Origin: Thinopyrum elongatum
Taxonomy: Eukaryota > Streptophyta > Magnoliopsida > Poales > Poaceae
Length of the DNA stretch: 64,000 bases
Direction: 5' to 3'
NCBI GenBank assembly: GCA_011799875.1
Contig: CM022299.1
Location: forward strand, 351,646,526 to 351,710,525
The translations under genes were made by a program, and so were the position numbers. Under the pieces are notes generated by a model. It was not told the origin of the DNA, ran no database searches, and saw only the letters and a program-made list of their open reading frames with translations. This document shows, in pieces, positions 1 to 10,600 of this stretch (its first letter is position 1; every line of letters starts with the position of its first letter).

Positions 1-231
1 GGCTCATACACAACATGTGCGGCTCGGTGACAGAACTACACTTTCCTTAATGTATAAGTTAAACATATGGCGATTTACGCCCGCGGGCCTCAAGTCTCCT
101 CCGGGTCTTGGGCCTTCAGTAAGCTTGCTTCATGAACCGCCATCTCTTCTTGGGCCTCTTCATTATGAACCGCCAGTGGCATGACCCGGTCCCTCCTGGG
201 CGGGTCATACCCAATAGTTATATCCCCAACA
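1..231 (-). repeat. Head of a 3' LTR (Tat-like Gypsy), cut by window edge
   Basis: Read on the minus strand, this begins TGTTGGGGATATAAC at position 231 and runs leftwards off the window. The next bases inward (232-242) give a purine tract, CTAAGGGGGT, directly before TGTTGG. That is the usual polypurine tract plus LTR start of a plant Gypsy element. The element therefore reads leftwards here and this is its 3' LTR. The outer LTR end and target duplication are outside the window. Confidence 0.7.
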
Positions 232-736
232 ACCCCCTTAGGGCGACGTCTCTACCACGCCAAGTGGCGGCGCCGTGCCGAGGCCGGTCGCAGAATGCCC
301 CGCTCACTCCCCGGGCGCGACGAAAGCCGCGCCCAGGAAGAGCGGGGGTGGCCCAGCCTCGGTCCGGAAGAGGGCGTACATCGACCCCGACGAGTAAGTA
401 CCTTACCTTGTTTATGTTTAGCATACATTTGCGCCGTGCTCACATCGCTCCCGCCCTGATGACCATTGTGGGCATCGTGGTGAAGAAGAGGAAGGAAGGA
501 GACCGGACTCTGGAGGCGCCTCCTCTTGCTGCATCTGCAACGGCTCTGGCATAGGCGGGGGAGGCCGTCCCCCATCTCCTCGTGGTGGAGCAAGCCCCTC
601 AGGACGCGGTGTTGCCGCCTCGGGAGGAGTCAGTCCCTGCGGGCCAGCAGGCCGCGGAGCTGTCTGCACCTGTTGTGCCCGGGTAAGGTTTTGAGCCCCG
701 GCAACCCAAGTCGACCTCGTCAGCCCCTCCGGAGCT

Positions 737-1834
737 ATGGAGCACCCCACTGCGCTCAGGCCACCTTCTCCCCCAACCCTTGCGCTTGCAAACTGCGGCC
801 CCTTGGTCAGGCCTGGGGCCCTGGACGAGGCCTACGTTGCGCTTGGTTGTCTCCGGGCGGACCTTCAAGATGTCGATAGATGCTTTGTGAGGGAGCACCT
901 GGGGCTTATCTCGGGGTGGGCCCAGGCCAACTCCACCATTGAGAAGGCCTGGAGCCGGGCTGAAGCCGCCAACGCCGAGAGCAGGAAGGAGGCCGTCGAT
1001 GCCAGGGCATCTCGCGACACGGCGCAGGCTGAGGCTGCATCCACCGTGAAGCGCTGCAGGGAGGTGAAGGAGAGCTTGAAGGCCCTTCAGGAGGAGCAAG
1101 CTGCGGCTACGTCACGGCTCCACCAACAGGAGGAGGGCCTCAAGGCCCATGAGGCGAAGCTCACCGACCAAGACGCCAAGCTAGCCCAGGTGGCCACCGA
1201 CCAGGCGAAGGAGCGCGACCTCCTGGCCAAACTGAAGGCGGAGGCGGATGAGGCCCAGGCGTCCCATGCGCGGCATGTCTCCGAAGCAACAGCCCAGCTG
1301 GAGGCCAGGGGGAAGGTCCTTGTCGTCGCCGAGCAGAAGGCGGCCACAGACCTTGAGACCTTCCTTGCCCTCGAGCTCGGGTCCCGTGAGGCATTTCGTT
1401 CCATCTGCGGGGGAGGATACGAAGAGCTGTTGGCGACCCATGAAAACAGCCTTGCAGGGCTCCTCCCCAAGCTTGCCAAAGTGCTCAAGGGTGCCGCCGC
1501 TATGGTGGACTCCTTCCTGGAGGTGGAGTGTCGCTCGCTGTTCACCACGGCCGCGACGCGCGTCTTCAGCCATCTCTACCTCCAGGAACCAAGCTTTGAC
1601 CTCGGTGCTCTGATCCACTTGGTAGCTCCTGAGTCCCGCGCCGCTGCTACGGAGGCCGTGAAGGATCACGTAGACGCCCTGCTCAAGAAGTTCCTCCGCA
1701 TCCCCGACCCTAAGGCTCCAGCAGCGGAGGTTGGGGGTGGCGGTGACGACGGCGGCAGCGACGTTAACGACGGGCTTCCAGCGACCAGGGCAAGCGGTGT
1801 CGATGGCCAAGGCGTTGGTGGCGCTTCCTCCTAA
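737..1834 (+). CDS. Coiled-coil protein, antisense ORF of the Gypsy element
   Basis: A 365-residue open frame. Residues about 65-190 are rich in A, E, K, Q and R with heptad spacing, which suggests a long coiled coil. A more globular part follows (about 205-315, containing SREAFRSICGGGYEELLATH), then a Gly/Asp-rich low-complexity tail. Proteins like this are common in grass Gypsy elements and are often annotated as putative gypsy-type transposon proteins; their function is unknown. The gene runs opposite to gag-pol. A strong splice donor (GTAAGT at 392) follows an open stretch encoding KRAYIDPD, so the real gene may have an upstream exon and ATG 737 may be internal. No catalytic motif is visible. 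Confidence 0.6.
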   Translation: MEHPTALRPPSPPTLALANCGPLVRPGALDEAYVALGCLRADLQDVDRCFVREHLGLISGWAQANSTIEKAWSRAEAANAESRKEAVDARASRDTAQAEAASTVKRCREVKESLKALQEEQAAATSRLHQQEEGLKAHEAKLTDQDAKLAQVATDQAKERDLLAKLKAEADEAQASHARHVSEATAQLEARGKVLVVAEQKAATDLETFLALELGSREAFRSICGGGYEELLATHENSLAGLLPKLAKVLKGAAAMVDSFLEVECRSLFTTAATRVFSHLYLQEPSFDLGALIHLVAPESRAAATEAVKDHVDALLKKFLRIPDPKAPAAEVGGGGDDGGSDVNDGLPATRASGVDGQGVGGASS

Positions 1835-1974
1835 CTTTATTCCTACATTTACCGTGCCTCGTGGGGGCGTAAATCTTCTGCTTGAATTTGTGAAACACTG
1901 CGTGTTTTGTAATAACTACTAGAACTCCGCGATTTCCTTTTCGTGCTTGGTTTCCTTGGTGTTTGCCTTAGCAT

Positions 1975-2231
1975 TCTACGTCGGTAGGGCCCAGCCCCGC
2001 GTATACCTTGACCGCCGTTGGGGCATTCGGATCACCAGGACGATACCAAGGGGCGAGGGGCTACGTGACTAGTGAGGCCCCTGAGTCGCGATGCTCAGGG
2101 GTCCCCCTTGACGTACGAACAACCTCAATGTTCTGCGTCGGCAGGGCCCAGCCCCGCGCATACCTCGACCGCCGTTGGGGCGTCCGGATCACCAGGACGA
2201 GACCAAGGGGTGAGGGGCTACGTGACCACCG
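1975..2231 (+). repeat. Tandem repeat, 157-bp period, about 1.6 copies
   Basis: A unit starting TCGGTAGGGCCCAGCCCCGC at 1981 recurs at 2138 as TCGGCAGGGCCCAG, with the same downstream order (GACCGCCGTTGGGGC, GATCACCAGGACGA, GAGGGGCTACGTGAC). It is non-coding and lies between the two antisense genes of the Gypsy element. Confidence 0.8.
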
Positions 2232-2278
2232 TAGAAGAGGTTGACGCATTCTCTCACTCCTGATTGGGGCCTGGAGAT

Positions 2279-3206
2279 TGTAGCCCCCGGGCCCAAGGCG
2301 CGCTCGGACTTGGCTTCGAGGCGAAGCCAAGGGGCAAGGGTGAAGCGCTGCGGGCCCCAATTGCCTGCGGGCCAGGCTGACATGTATCGCTCGATGGGAC
2401 GTGGGCATCTCCGCTTCCCCACGCCGCCTCGGCAACTGCTCGGTCTTGACAACTGCCTGGTGCATGCAACGGGGCCATCATTACTTGGACCGTGGGAGGC
2501 TGTTGGTTAGCCTTCCTTCGCCTATAAATGGGGGGGCGGGGGTAGAGCCCCCAGCCCATCTTCATCTTCCCACTGCTCGCCCTTTCTTCTTCTTCGCCGT
2601 GCCGCCATCTCGCCTGGGCATCCATTGCGCCAGTGAGGAGGCTCTCGTCCACCGAGAAGGGAAAGGCCCCTCAGGTGGAACCGGAGTTGCTCCCGCCGAA
2701 GAAAAGACACGGCTGCCCTCGCGAGGCCACCGCAGCGCCCACGGAGGCGCGCCCCTGGCACAAATGCGCCCCGCCGGGTTTCCCCGTCAGCACGAATGTT
2801 CGTGTGCATAGCCCCGCCCGCAGGAGCAGCCTCGGAACTCACGGGGGACGGAGTCGTGGGGAAGAACAAGCGATGGCCACGCGACCACCTTGCTCGCAAG
2901 CCCATGCATGCAGCACGACCCGCGAGTTCGTGGTGTGGACGGCAATGCCGCCACGCACGTGGATCCGGCTCCCGCGATCCCTGGCGAGGGAGATACCACC
3001 GAAGGGGCCCATCGAGCTGTGGCTGCAGCACGATGGCTGCTACAGCCAAGCTTCAGAGGTGGAGGTCGAGGCCATCTACTCCGGCGATGTCTTCATGACC
3101 CGGGGATGGGGCGCGATTGCCCGCGCCTGCAACTCGGAGGGGAGGTACGCCATCTACTTTGAGTACGACGGGGCGTCGACGCTCTTCTTCAAAGTCTTTG
3201 GAGAGG
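2279..3206 (+). repeat. Inverted-repeat copy 1 of the B3-like 3' region
   Basis: This segment reappears reversed at 6938-7649 plus 11606-11745, interrupted there only by the solo LTR. Shared landmarks are TAGCCCCCGGG (reverse of the polypurine tract), GGCTTCGAGGCGAAGCC, GGCAACTGC near 2430 and the whole B3-like frame. Copy 2 ends at an LTR start (11746); copy 1 instead continues at 2278 into unrelated sequence. Confidence 0.8.
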
Positions 3207-3352
3207 ATGGCCGATGTCTGGAGTGCTGCCCCAGAGGAGGCGATCGAGACGGCGACCCCCCAACAGGCCGGCGAGGCAACGAAGCCTCTGGCGGTGAACT
3301 TGCCCTAGGCCTTGTCCACGATTCCTCCGGCGGCAGCAGCGCTTCCTCCTGA
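2633..3352 (+). pseudogene. B3-like DNA-binding protein, Gypsy antisense gene, start codons lost
   Basis: An open frame of about 240 residues. Residues about 95-195 fit a B3 fold: WTAMPPRTWIRLPRSLA (first strand and LPRSLA loop), IELWLQHDGC, then FMTRGWGAIARAC (the RGW motif typical of B3), YAIYFEYDG and LFFKVFGEDGR. The N-terminus is Pro/Arg/Lys-rich and the C-terminus is low complexity. The inverted sister copy begins with two in-frame ATGs (MASMAP); here both are changed (ATG to CTG and ATG to ATT), so the frame opens only from a GTG. The gene faces away from gag-pol. The B3 assignment rests on pattern matching by eye. Confidence 0.6.
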
Positions 3353-4798
3353 CCAAGCTCGAGTGACAACGACTACTACGAGCCGCCGTGTCGCCGCGCC
3401 CGGGCTTAGGGGAGGAATGGTGCCAGCCCGGTGTCATGGGCGACGCTGCCTGGGCCGCGGTCCTCAGGAGGCCTTTTCATTTTGTTTCATTCCTGCGCAA
3501 AAATCATGAAGGGCCCCGCTGGGGTATGTAAAAATCGTGACGCTCGCACTTTAATGTTATCATTCATGATCTTATGTCGTGTCTGTGTTTCCCACTTGGG
3601 CACTGTCTCCCCTTTTATCCTCGCGATAGCTTAGTGCTCAGTGCCGATAGGACCCAGTCCCTAGGTAGGCTTCGGCCGTCGCTGGTATGCCAGGTCGCGA
3701 TGCCGTGGTTAAGGCCAGGAGGTAAGCGGCTCGAGGTCCGGTAAGAGCCCTCGAGGCGCGATGCTCGGGGGGCCCCCTTTGGCATGCAAGCAACTCCCGA
3801 AAGACTAAGAGGGAAGTTTCCTTTCCCGAGCGAAATCGCAGGAAACAAAAGTGCCGACTGTGAGGTTCACGCCTGCGCGTGTGAGGTGACTTATCTTAGC
3901 GAGCTTGCAGGCTGTGGTGACCTTCTCATTGCAAGGGCGAGCTTCCTGTCCTGAAATAAACCAAAACGAACCCTGCGAGGTGCGTGTGAGAATGCTGATG
4001 TCCATTATATTTCAAAAGGAGAGCGCTGCCCGCATCGCGCCGCGCCCTTCCCTTGACGCTACCCCTCCGCAGGGCTCCGCGAACCCATTTCTGCCACTCA
4101 TCATGGTGCTCTACGTCCTCGGGACCCGGCTCTCGAGCGAGGCTCAGCCGCCGCTGGTATGCCAGGTCGCGATGCCATGGTCAAGGCCAGGGGGTGAGGG
4201 CTTGAGGGCCGGTAAGAGCCCCTGAGGCGCGGTGCTCAAGGGCCGCCCCTTTAACATGCAAGCGATTTACGCGAGTAAGGAGCGGTGTGCCCCGCGAGGG
4301 TGCCTGAGAGGGGTTGAGCCCCTCGGCACGCGGTGTGGCGTCCTTCTGAGGCGGTGGGGTGTTGGTGAAGCCACTCGAGGTCCTGCCTCCGGAGGTTCCT
4401 GCGACTTAGTCATGAAACACAAAGGGTAGCCGCGCTTGCTATCCTGCCCGTGATCTTTCCGCGAGAAGATGAAGGCACTAAGGACCCGGTGAGGTGACGT
4501 GCGCGGGGCCGGCTGCGAGCCAGAGCTCGGTCTCTTAGGTTTACCAACGCTGCAGGGACGGACTCGAGCACAGACGCCGTGCCAGCAGCCCCCGTCACGG
4601 AACGAGCAAGAGGCGGGTCAGCAACGTGCGGGAATCGAAAAGGTGACTCCAGAGATGATGGGTCGTCAGGCGTAACGTTAACAACCATAGTAACTTGAGC
4701 ATGCGTAACTGGTCCAGAGTACACGAATCAAAATGGCATAGCTGTGAGGGCGGGCCCCAGTTGCCTGAGGATGATGCAGCCCGGGGGGCGCCCTCAGT
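3353..4798. other. Non-coding Gypsy 3' region with a dispersed repeat pair
   Basis: There is no credible gene here. Two units of about 113 bp (3681-3793 and 4153-4265) share GCTGGTATGCCAGGTCGCGATG, split here as GCTGGTATGCCAGG and GTCGCGATG, then GGTAAGAGCCC, GGCGCG and CATGCAAGC. They resemble the family-specific non-coding repeats often found between pol and the 3' LTR of Tat-lineage elements. Confidence 0.5.
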
Positions 4799-5332
4799 TC
4801 AACAAACCAAAGAGTCACCAGTCACCATTGTTGTAGAGGCGTTGGAGTAGCTGAAGACGCGTGCTGCAGAGATCTCTCCTCGCGGGCCAACCGGCTCCTG
4901 AGGCCCGGGAGGCTCTGGAGGTCCGGAGGGCTCGCGAGGGTCCGACACCTCCTCTGTCAGGACCGCCTGGCGCCTTGCCTCGCGGGCTGCCAAGGCTCCC
5001 TGCATGAAGCGCTGGTACGAGGCGGCCACGTTCAGCAGGCCGAACGGCATGCAGACGTAGCTGCAGGGGTAGCCTCTGCTCCGGCCTACACGGGACGGCC
5101 AGAAGAGGCCCTGTGAAGTAGCCCTGTTGAGACCTGGGATGTTCAAGCAGACACGCAGCTCGCCGCCCATGTCAGGGGCCGCGGCTGCACCCGGTGGTGC
5201 GGGGCGACGCTCGCCACGCATGGCTCGCGCCTTCTGAAGCTCCTCGATTGCCTCGGTGATGAACTCCTGAGCGCCTGGCGCCTCTCGCCTTGCGCCTTGC
5301 TCACGGAGGCGCGCGTCGAAGCACGCCTCCAC
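4799..5332 (-). pseudogene. Reverse-transcriptase remnant of the Gypsy element
   Basis: The minus-strand translation keeps pieces of a Gypsy RT: RVCLNIPGLNRA (the conserved R-x-C-x-x-x-x-x-LN segment before the catalytic core) and CMPFGLLNVAASYQRFMQ (the PFGLxNAxxTFQRxM segment). The sequence between them is shortened and the YxDD catalytic block is not found downstream, so it cannot encode an active polymerase. The C-terminal part is Pro/Glu-rich and unrelated to RT. Confidence 0.65.
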
Positions 5333-5431
5333 GTGGTGCCCGAACGCCTCCCTCGTAATGCTGGTCAGGTCAGAGGACCTCCAGATGAGAGCCCGCGAGC
5401 CCGTCCTAAGGGGGGCACCGGGCGCGCCTTC

Positions 5432-6133
5432 CTATGCGAGAGGCAAAGGCGCCCCAGCAGAGGGCACAGGGCCAGGGGCACCACCGGCAGGCGCCACAGC
5501 TTCCTGACGGCCCTTGAGGAGGAGCTGCTTCTTCTTCTTGGGGACGGCTTCAGGAGGCAGGATGGCACCCTCGTCGTCAGAGTTCTCGACCGCCACAGCC
5601 TGATAGGCGCGCTCGAGGGAGCACACCGCATCCTTTTCATCGCAGGCGTCCGTGATGATACTGCCACTCCCTGGCATCTTGAGGACATTGTAGCCATGGT
5701 GAGTTGCTGCCATGAACTTGGCCAGGGCCAGATACCGAAGGATGGCGTTGTACGGGAGGATGATGTGGGCGACGTCGAAGTCGATGAGCTCGATGTGGTA
5801 GTTGTCGCGCTTGTCGAAGGTGATAGGGAGGCGGATCTGCCCTATGGGAACGGTGGAGCCATCGGTCACCCCTGAGAAAGGCTTGGTAGGTAGAAGCTGG
5901 TCGTAGGGCACTTGGAGCGTCTCAAACGTCTCGACGAAAAGAACATTGAGCCCCGCACCGCCATCGATGAGGGCCTTGGTGACGAGGACGTTGCTGATGG
6001 TTGGCATGCAGAGCATCGGGAGCGCACCAGCGGCGGCTGAGCACTTGAGTTGGTACAAGGAGTCGAATGTGATGGCGTGCTTGGACCACCTGAGGGGACG
6101 CGACGCCTCAAGCTTGGGAAGGGCCGCATTCAC
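5432..6133 (-). pseudogene. Gypsy protease region (retropepsin-like)
   Basis: An open frame of 234 residues with ALIDGGAGLNVLF at about residues 53-65, corresponding to the aspartic-protease motif of Tat-type Gypsy elements (usually DGGSGLN or DTGSS). It is followed by FSGVTDGSTVPIGQI and TFDKRDNYHIELIDFDV, typical of the flap and second lobe, and by YNAILRYLALAKFMA, matching the conserved YNxILGRxxLxxFxA block. The frame then runs into a Lys/Pro-rich linker. It is separated from the RT remnant by a frame change, so gag-pol is not continuous. Confidence 0.7.
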
Positions 6134-6328
6134 CTCCCGAGTGAACTGCTTGAAGATGCGATGAGAGGCGGGAGCCTGAGTGCCACCCAGGATGCAGGCG
6201 ATCGCACGAGGCTCTTGGAAGCCCCCAGCCCCATCATCTTGGCGGTCGTCGTAGTTTCTCCTTGGCGGTGGCGGCAGCGGAGGGAGGCCGGAATTGCCCT
6301 GAGGACTTTCCTCACGAGGCTGGTCTTG

Positions 6329-6922
6329 TCAGGGGCCATCACGAGGCCGGCCCTGCCAGCGGTCCTCACGGTGTTGGTTGCGCCAGTCCTGGCGGGGGTC
6401 GCGGTTGTCCCAGCGACCTCCTCCGCGGCCGTAGCCGCGGTCTCTGCGCTCAGGGCAGCGGCCAAGGCGCCCGTCGTGGATTGCCCTGAGCTCCTTGCAG
6501 TCGTTGGTGTTGTGGCTGTGGACATTGTGGAAGACGCAGAACGGGCGATTGCCCCTGGGGGGCTCATCGTGGTCACGGCCACGCTTCATCTCGAGCTCCG
6601 CAGCCAGCACGGTGGGGCCCTTACGCTTCACTTCCTTAGCCTTGGCCTTCTTGTCTTCAAGATCGACCTTCGGAAGCTCCAGGAGGGAGAGGCGACCTTC
6701 CTCTGCCCTTGCGCACCTGGCTGCCATCTTGAACATCTCTAGAGCCGAACACAAGTCCTCGTGTATGGTGAGCTCCTCCTTCATCTTGACATCCCGGACA
6801 CCATCAGAGAACGCCGAGATAATGGCCTCAAACGACGCCTTCGGGATCTTGAGGCGAACGTTCGTGAAGCACTGTATGTACTTGTGCAAGGTCTCGCCAG
6901 GCTGCTGCTTTACGCGCCGCAT
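6329..6922 (-). pseudogene. Gypsy gag fragment with CHHC zinc knuckle
   Basis: The start (KQQPGETLHKYIQCFTNVR) is the middle of a retrotransposon gag domain, which normally has the pattern QxxGExLxxYxxRF. The N-terminal half is missing because the sequence joins foreign DNA at about 6938. Toward the C-terminus CVFHNVHSHNTNDC gives the C-x2-H-x4-H-x4-C knuckle used by this lineage for RNA binding. An Arg/Gly-rich tail follows and the frame breaks before the protease. Confidence 0.75.
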
Positions 6923-7515
6923 GGTCCGAGCGCGACTTTGAAGAAGAGCGTCAATGCTCCATCGTACTCAAAGTGGATGGCGTGCCTCCCCTCCGAGTTG
7001 CAGGAGCGGGCGATCGCGCCCCATCCCTGGGTCATGATGACGTCGCCAGAGTAGACGGCCATGACCTCCGCCTCTGAAGCTTGGCTGCAGCAGCTGTCGT
7101 GCTGCAGCCACAGCTCGACGGGCCCCTTCGGCGGTATCTCCCTCGCCAGGGACCGTGGGAGCCGGATCCACGTGCGCGGCGGCATTGCCGTCCACACCAC
7201 GAACTCGCAGGTTGTGCTGCACGCATGGGCTTGCGGGCAAGGTGGACGCACGGCCATCGCTTGTTCTTCCCCACGACTCCGTCCCCCGCGACTTCCGCGG
7301 CTGCTCCCGCGGGCGGGGCTATGCGCACAAACATCCCCGCTGACAGGGAAACCTGGCGGGGCGCGTTCGTGCCAGTGTCGCGCCTCCGTGGGCGCTGCGG
7401 TTGCCTCGCGAGGGCAGCCGTGTCTTTTCTTCGGTGGGAGCAACTCCGTTTCCCCCTGAGGGGCCTTTCCCTTCTCGGCGGACGAGAACCTTCTCACTGG
7501 CGCCATGGACGCCAT
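6910..7515 (-). pseudogene. B3-like Gypsy antisense gene, inverted copy, 3' truncated
   Basis: The sister of the gene at 2633-3352, on the opposite strand. ATG at 7515 (a second ATG three codons later) gives MASMAPVRR. The same B3-like region follows: FVVWTAMPPRTWIRLPRSLA, IMTQGWGAIARSC, AIHFEYDG and LTLFFKV. The homology stops at about 6938, right after FFKV, where gag sequence of the neighbouring element begins; the frame runs into chimeric sequence and stops at 6910. The B3-like core is nearly whole but the C-terminal tail is gone. This copy retains the start codons that copy 1 has lost. Confidence 0.6.
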
Positions 7516-7649
7516 GGCGAGATGGCGGCACGGCGAAGAGGAAGAAGGTGCGAGCAACAAGAAGATGAAGATGGGCCGGGGGCTTAGCCCCCCTTCCCCT
7601 CTGCATGCACCAGGCAGTTGTCAACTCGGGCAGTTGCCGAGGCGGCGTG

Positions 7650-10600
7650 TGTAACACCCCATGTCATTAGCCACAGTAATCTCTTTTGATAATGACAAGT
7701 CAGCATGATTAACAGTGCCTAATCATCATTTGCATCATATTGCATTTCAACTCCTAAGTCAAAATTCAAATTAAATTAAAGTGGAAAATAAAAGTTGTTC
7801 AAACACAGTAACTAAAATGTTCAATAAATAACAAATATTCCAGAGACTATTCTAAAATTGTAGCCAACTTTTAATAAATTAATTAAGTAACCCAAACATC
7901 CTCTAACAGTGGCTGAAAACAATATTTAATAGCCTTTTATTTAATCTAAATTAAATATGAAATTATGTTTTGCCCAAACTAGTTTTTGGTGTTAGGATAC
8001 AATGCACTGTGATTTATGGACTAGGTTACACTTTTTACAAAATTCATTTAGGGCTCAAACAATTAGCAAAACAGAAAAGAAAAGAAAACAGAAAAAGGAA
8101 AATAGAAAAAGGCCTAAAGCTCTACTGTGCACTTAGGCCTACTGCTACAGCGCGGCCCAGCCGACCTGGCGCCGTCGCCTACCTCACTGCTCACCCGCGG
8201 CCTCACTGTCGAACACGCACGCGCGCGCGCACCCGGACCCCCCTCGCCTACGGTCGACAGCGCACGCCGCACGCCGCGGACGCCTACAAGGGCCGGCCCT
8301 CGACCCCGCAGACGAACCCTTGCCACCATTCCCCCCGTTCTCCCTCGTTCCCCACCTCGCCCGGCGCCGCCATGATCGGCCACGGCTAAACCGCGCGGCC
8401 ACCGCCTCTGCCTCGCCACCGCGACATGTCCACGAGCTCCGCCGTGCTCCTCTACGCCTCCTGCGCCAATGAGCCGGAGCCGAACACCACTGCATCGCCT
8501 CTACTCTGCCCTCTCCCTCCTCGGATCGCCGCCACACGCCGTCGACGATTCCGGTGACCCCGAGCTTCCTCGAGCCCTCTGCCAGTTCCCTACAGCTCTG
8601 TGGTGAGCAGCCGCACCGGAACCCCCTCCTCCCTGTCCTTCCCTGTAGCCGTAGCTAGCCACCGCCGTGCCCGTACTCTGTCCATCGCCATAGCTGCCAT
8701 TGCCGCGCTCCCAGAGCCGCTCGGCTCGGTCCAGCAACGCCGGCGTGCTCCTGGTGAGCTGCAGAAGCCGCCCCGCCCTTTACTTTGCTCGCTAGCCCAC
8801 CGCAGCCACGCGCCCGAGCACCACCCGAGAGCCCCGCCGCCAACCATCGTCGCCAGCGTCGTTCCGGCCACCCCCGAGTCCAACCACCACCACTACGCGA
8901 TGCGGCTCGCCGCGCCCGTTCTAACGAGCCAAACCACAGCCCCGGGGATGCCCTGTGGGCGAATCCCGAGCCTCGCCGGCGCACTCCGCCGCGTTGGAGC
9001 TCGCCGGAGTGCCCTCCGGCTGGCGTCCGACGTGGCGCCTGGGGCCCCGCCCCGTGCCACTGACCAGTGGGCCCCCTGGCCCCACTTTGACCCGTTGACT
9101 GGGTCAACCCTGCTGACTGGGCCCCGCCCCATTAAATGTTTTAAAAAAATAATTAAAACTGTTAAATAAATAATTAGTTAATTAACTCACTAATTAGCCA
9201 CTGACTACTGGGGCCCACCCGCTAATTAACCCAATTAGTTAATTTTAACCCCTCTGTTAAGGCCACCGTGTATGATATGTGGGCCCCACATGTCAGGTTT
9301 GACCCTGGTCAGCCGGGTTTGACCTGCTGACGTCATCATTCACTATTCTGGATAATTCAAATTTAAATAAATAATTAAATTCAGAAAATGATTAAAACTT
9401 TAGAAAATCATATAAATTAAACCGTAACTCCGATGAAAATAATTTTTATATGAAAGTTGCTCAGAATTTCGATACGAACCCGAATACGCCCTCCGTATTC
9501 CTGTCAGATGCCCCTAGCTAGATGAACATGAAACTTTTAGACCGATTTCGATAAATGAATAGTGCCCAACTTTATTTAAATAAATTCGGATAAATTCCTA
9601 AATTAACTAAAGCATTTAGTTAGGCAGTAGAACACCCCGGCATATCATTTAGTCATGTCATGCATCTTGTTTGCATTATTGCCGTGAAATTTATTGTTTC
9701 TCTTGCCAGAGCAACCAGGCAAGCCCCCCCCCCCCTTTGAGCATCCAGATATCGCCCATTCCCTTTCTCTTGCTTGCATTAGATTTTGTTACTCTTAATG
9801 TATGCTCCTATTCTGATGCATAGCCTGCTTTTGTAACCTGTTTAATGTTACCTTACCTGCCTATGTTAAAATGCTTAGTATAGGTTGGTAGTGAACCATC
9901 AGTAACCCCCACCACCTTACCCTTGTTGCCCCTGCTTGATCATCGACGACTCGATCAATGTGATCATCGACCAGAGACCGACACATCACCTCACCCCCCT
10001 TAGTTGTACGACTCTGCATAGTTACTCTCAAGTGCCGAGGGTGATACCTTGTAACGCACTCCTGATGAATACTCTGCAGTGTAGCTATTCGGTCATGGTT
10101 ATCGAGGGTGATTCCTCCTTCTCCACTTCCGATACGACTCTGTCGTGCAACCCCTCAGTGTGAACCTCGAGGGTGATGCCTCCTACATTCACCCTGATGA
10201 TTTCGTCGAGTGGAATCCACTCAGGGTGATTCCTCGGGGTTTCCCCCTTGATGTTATGACCACACGGTTACTTTGACCTTTGTTACAGGCGGGTCGACCC
10301 TGATGGGTACCCGCAGGGGATCTATGATGTCGGGTGTGCCGGAAGGGCACTCAAGTGTGATATTGTGGCAGAGCATCAGAGATTCTGATTGTCTCCGCGT
10401 GATACTAAATGAGCCTATTGGATTTGGGTGTATGATCTGAATGGGTCGACGTGCCCTATACGCACTACCACCACGCGGGATAATGGTTATGGGGCCCTCT
10501 GCGATGTACATTTCTCCCGAAAGCTCATCAGACATCACGTTTCACCGTGCGAGCTGATCATCGGGATTGGGCTGGATACTTCACGGACGAGTTCAGTGTC

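Larger units (their letters stand above)
232..6937 (-). mobile_element. Degenerate Tat-like Gypsy retrotransposon, minus strand, 5' end lost
   Basis: The minus-strand order is gag (6922-6329), protease (6133-5432), a short reverse-transcriptase remnant (5332-4799), then a long 3' region whose genes face the other way (B3-like 2633-3352 and coiled-coil 737-1834), then the polypurine tract and 3' LTR. Plus-strand genes between pol and the 3' LTR are a known feature of some Tat-lineage Gypsy elements. Most of RT, RNase H and integrase, the 5' LTR and the gag N-terminus are missing. At about 6938 the gag sequence abuts an inverted copy of the B3-like region, so a rearrangement removed the 5' end. 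Calling 232-6937 one element is an inference; 2279-3352 could have been joined by recombination. Confidence 0.6.

Noticed and set aside
1181..1810. Long antisense frames opposite the coiled-coil gene
   Set aside because: Shadow of GC-rich codon use on the other strand; no recognisable motifs.
8114..9170. Long overlapping open frames on both strands (up to 189 codons) within the solo LTR
   Set aside because: GC-rich DNA with few stops in all frames; composition is Pro/Arg/Ala-biased, no domains, and the region is bounded as an LTR.
9721..9737. C homopolymer as a sign of assembly or mobile-element boundary
   Set aside because: It is internal to the solo LTR with no change of sequence character on either side; simple slippage is enough.
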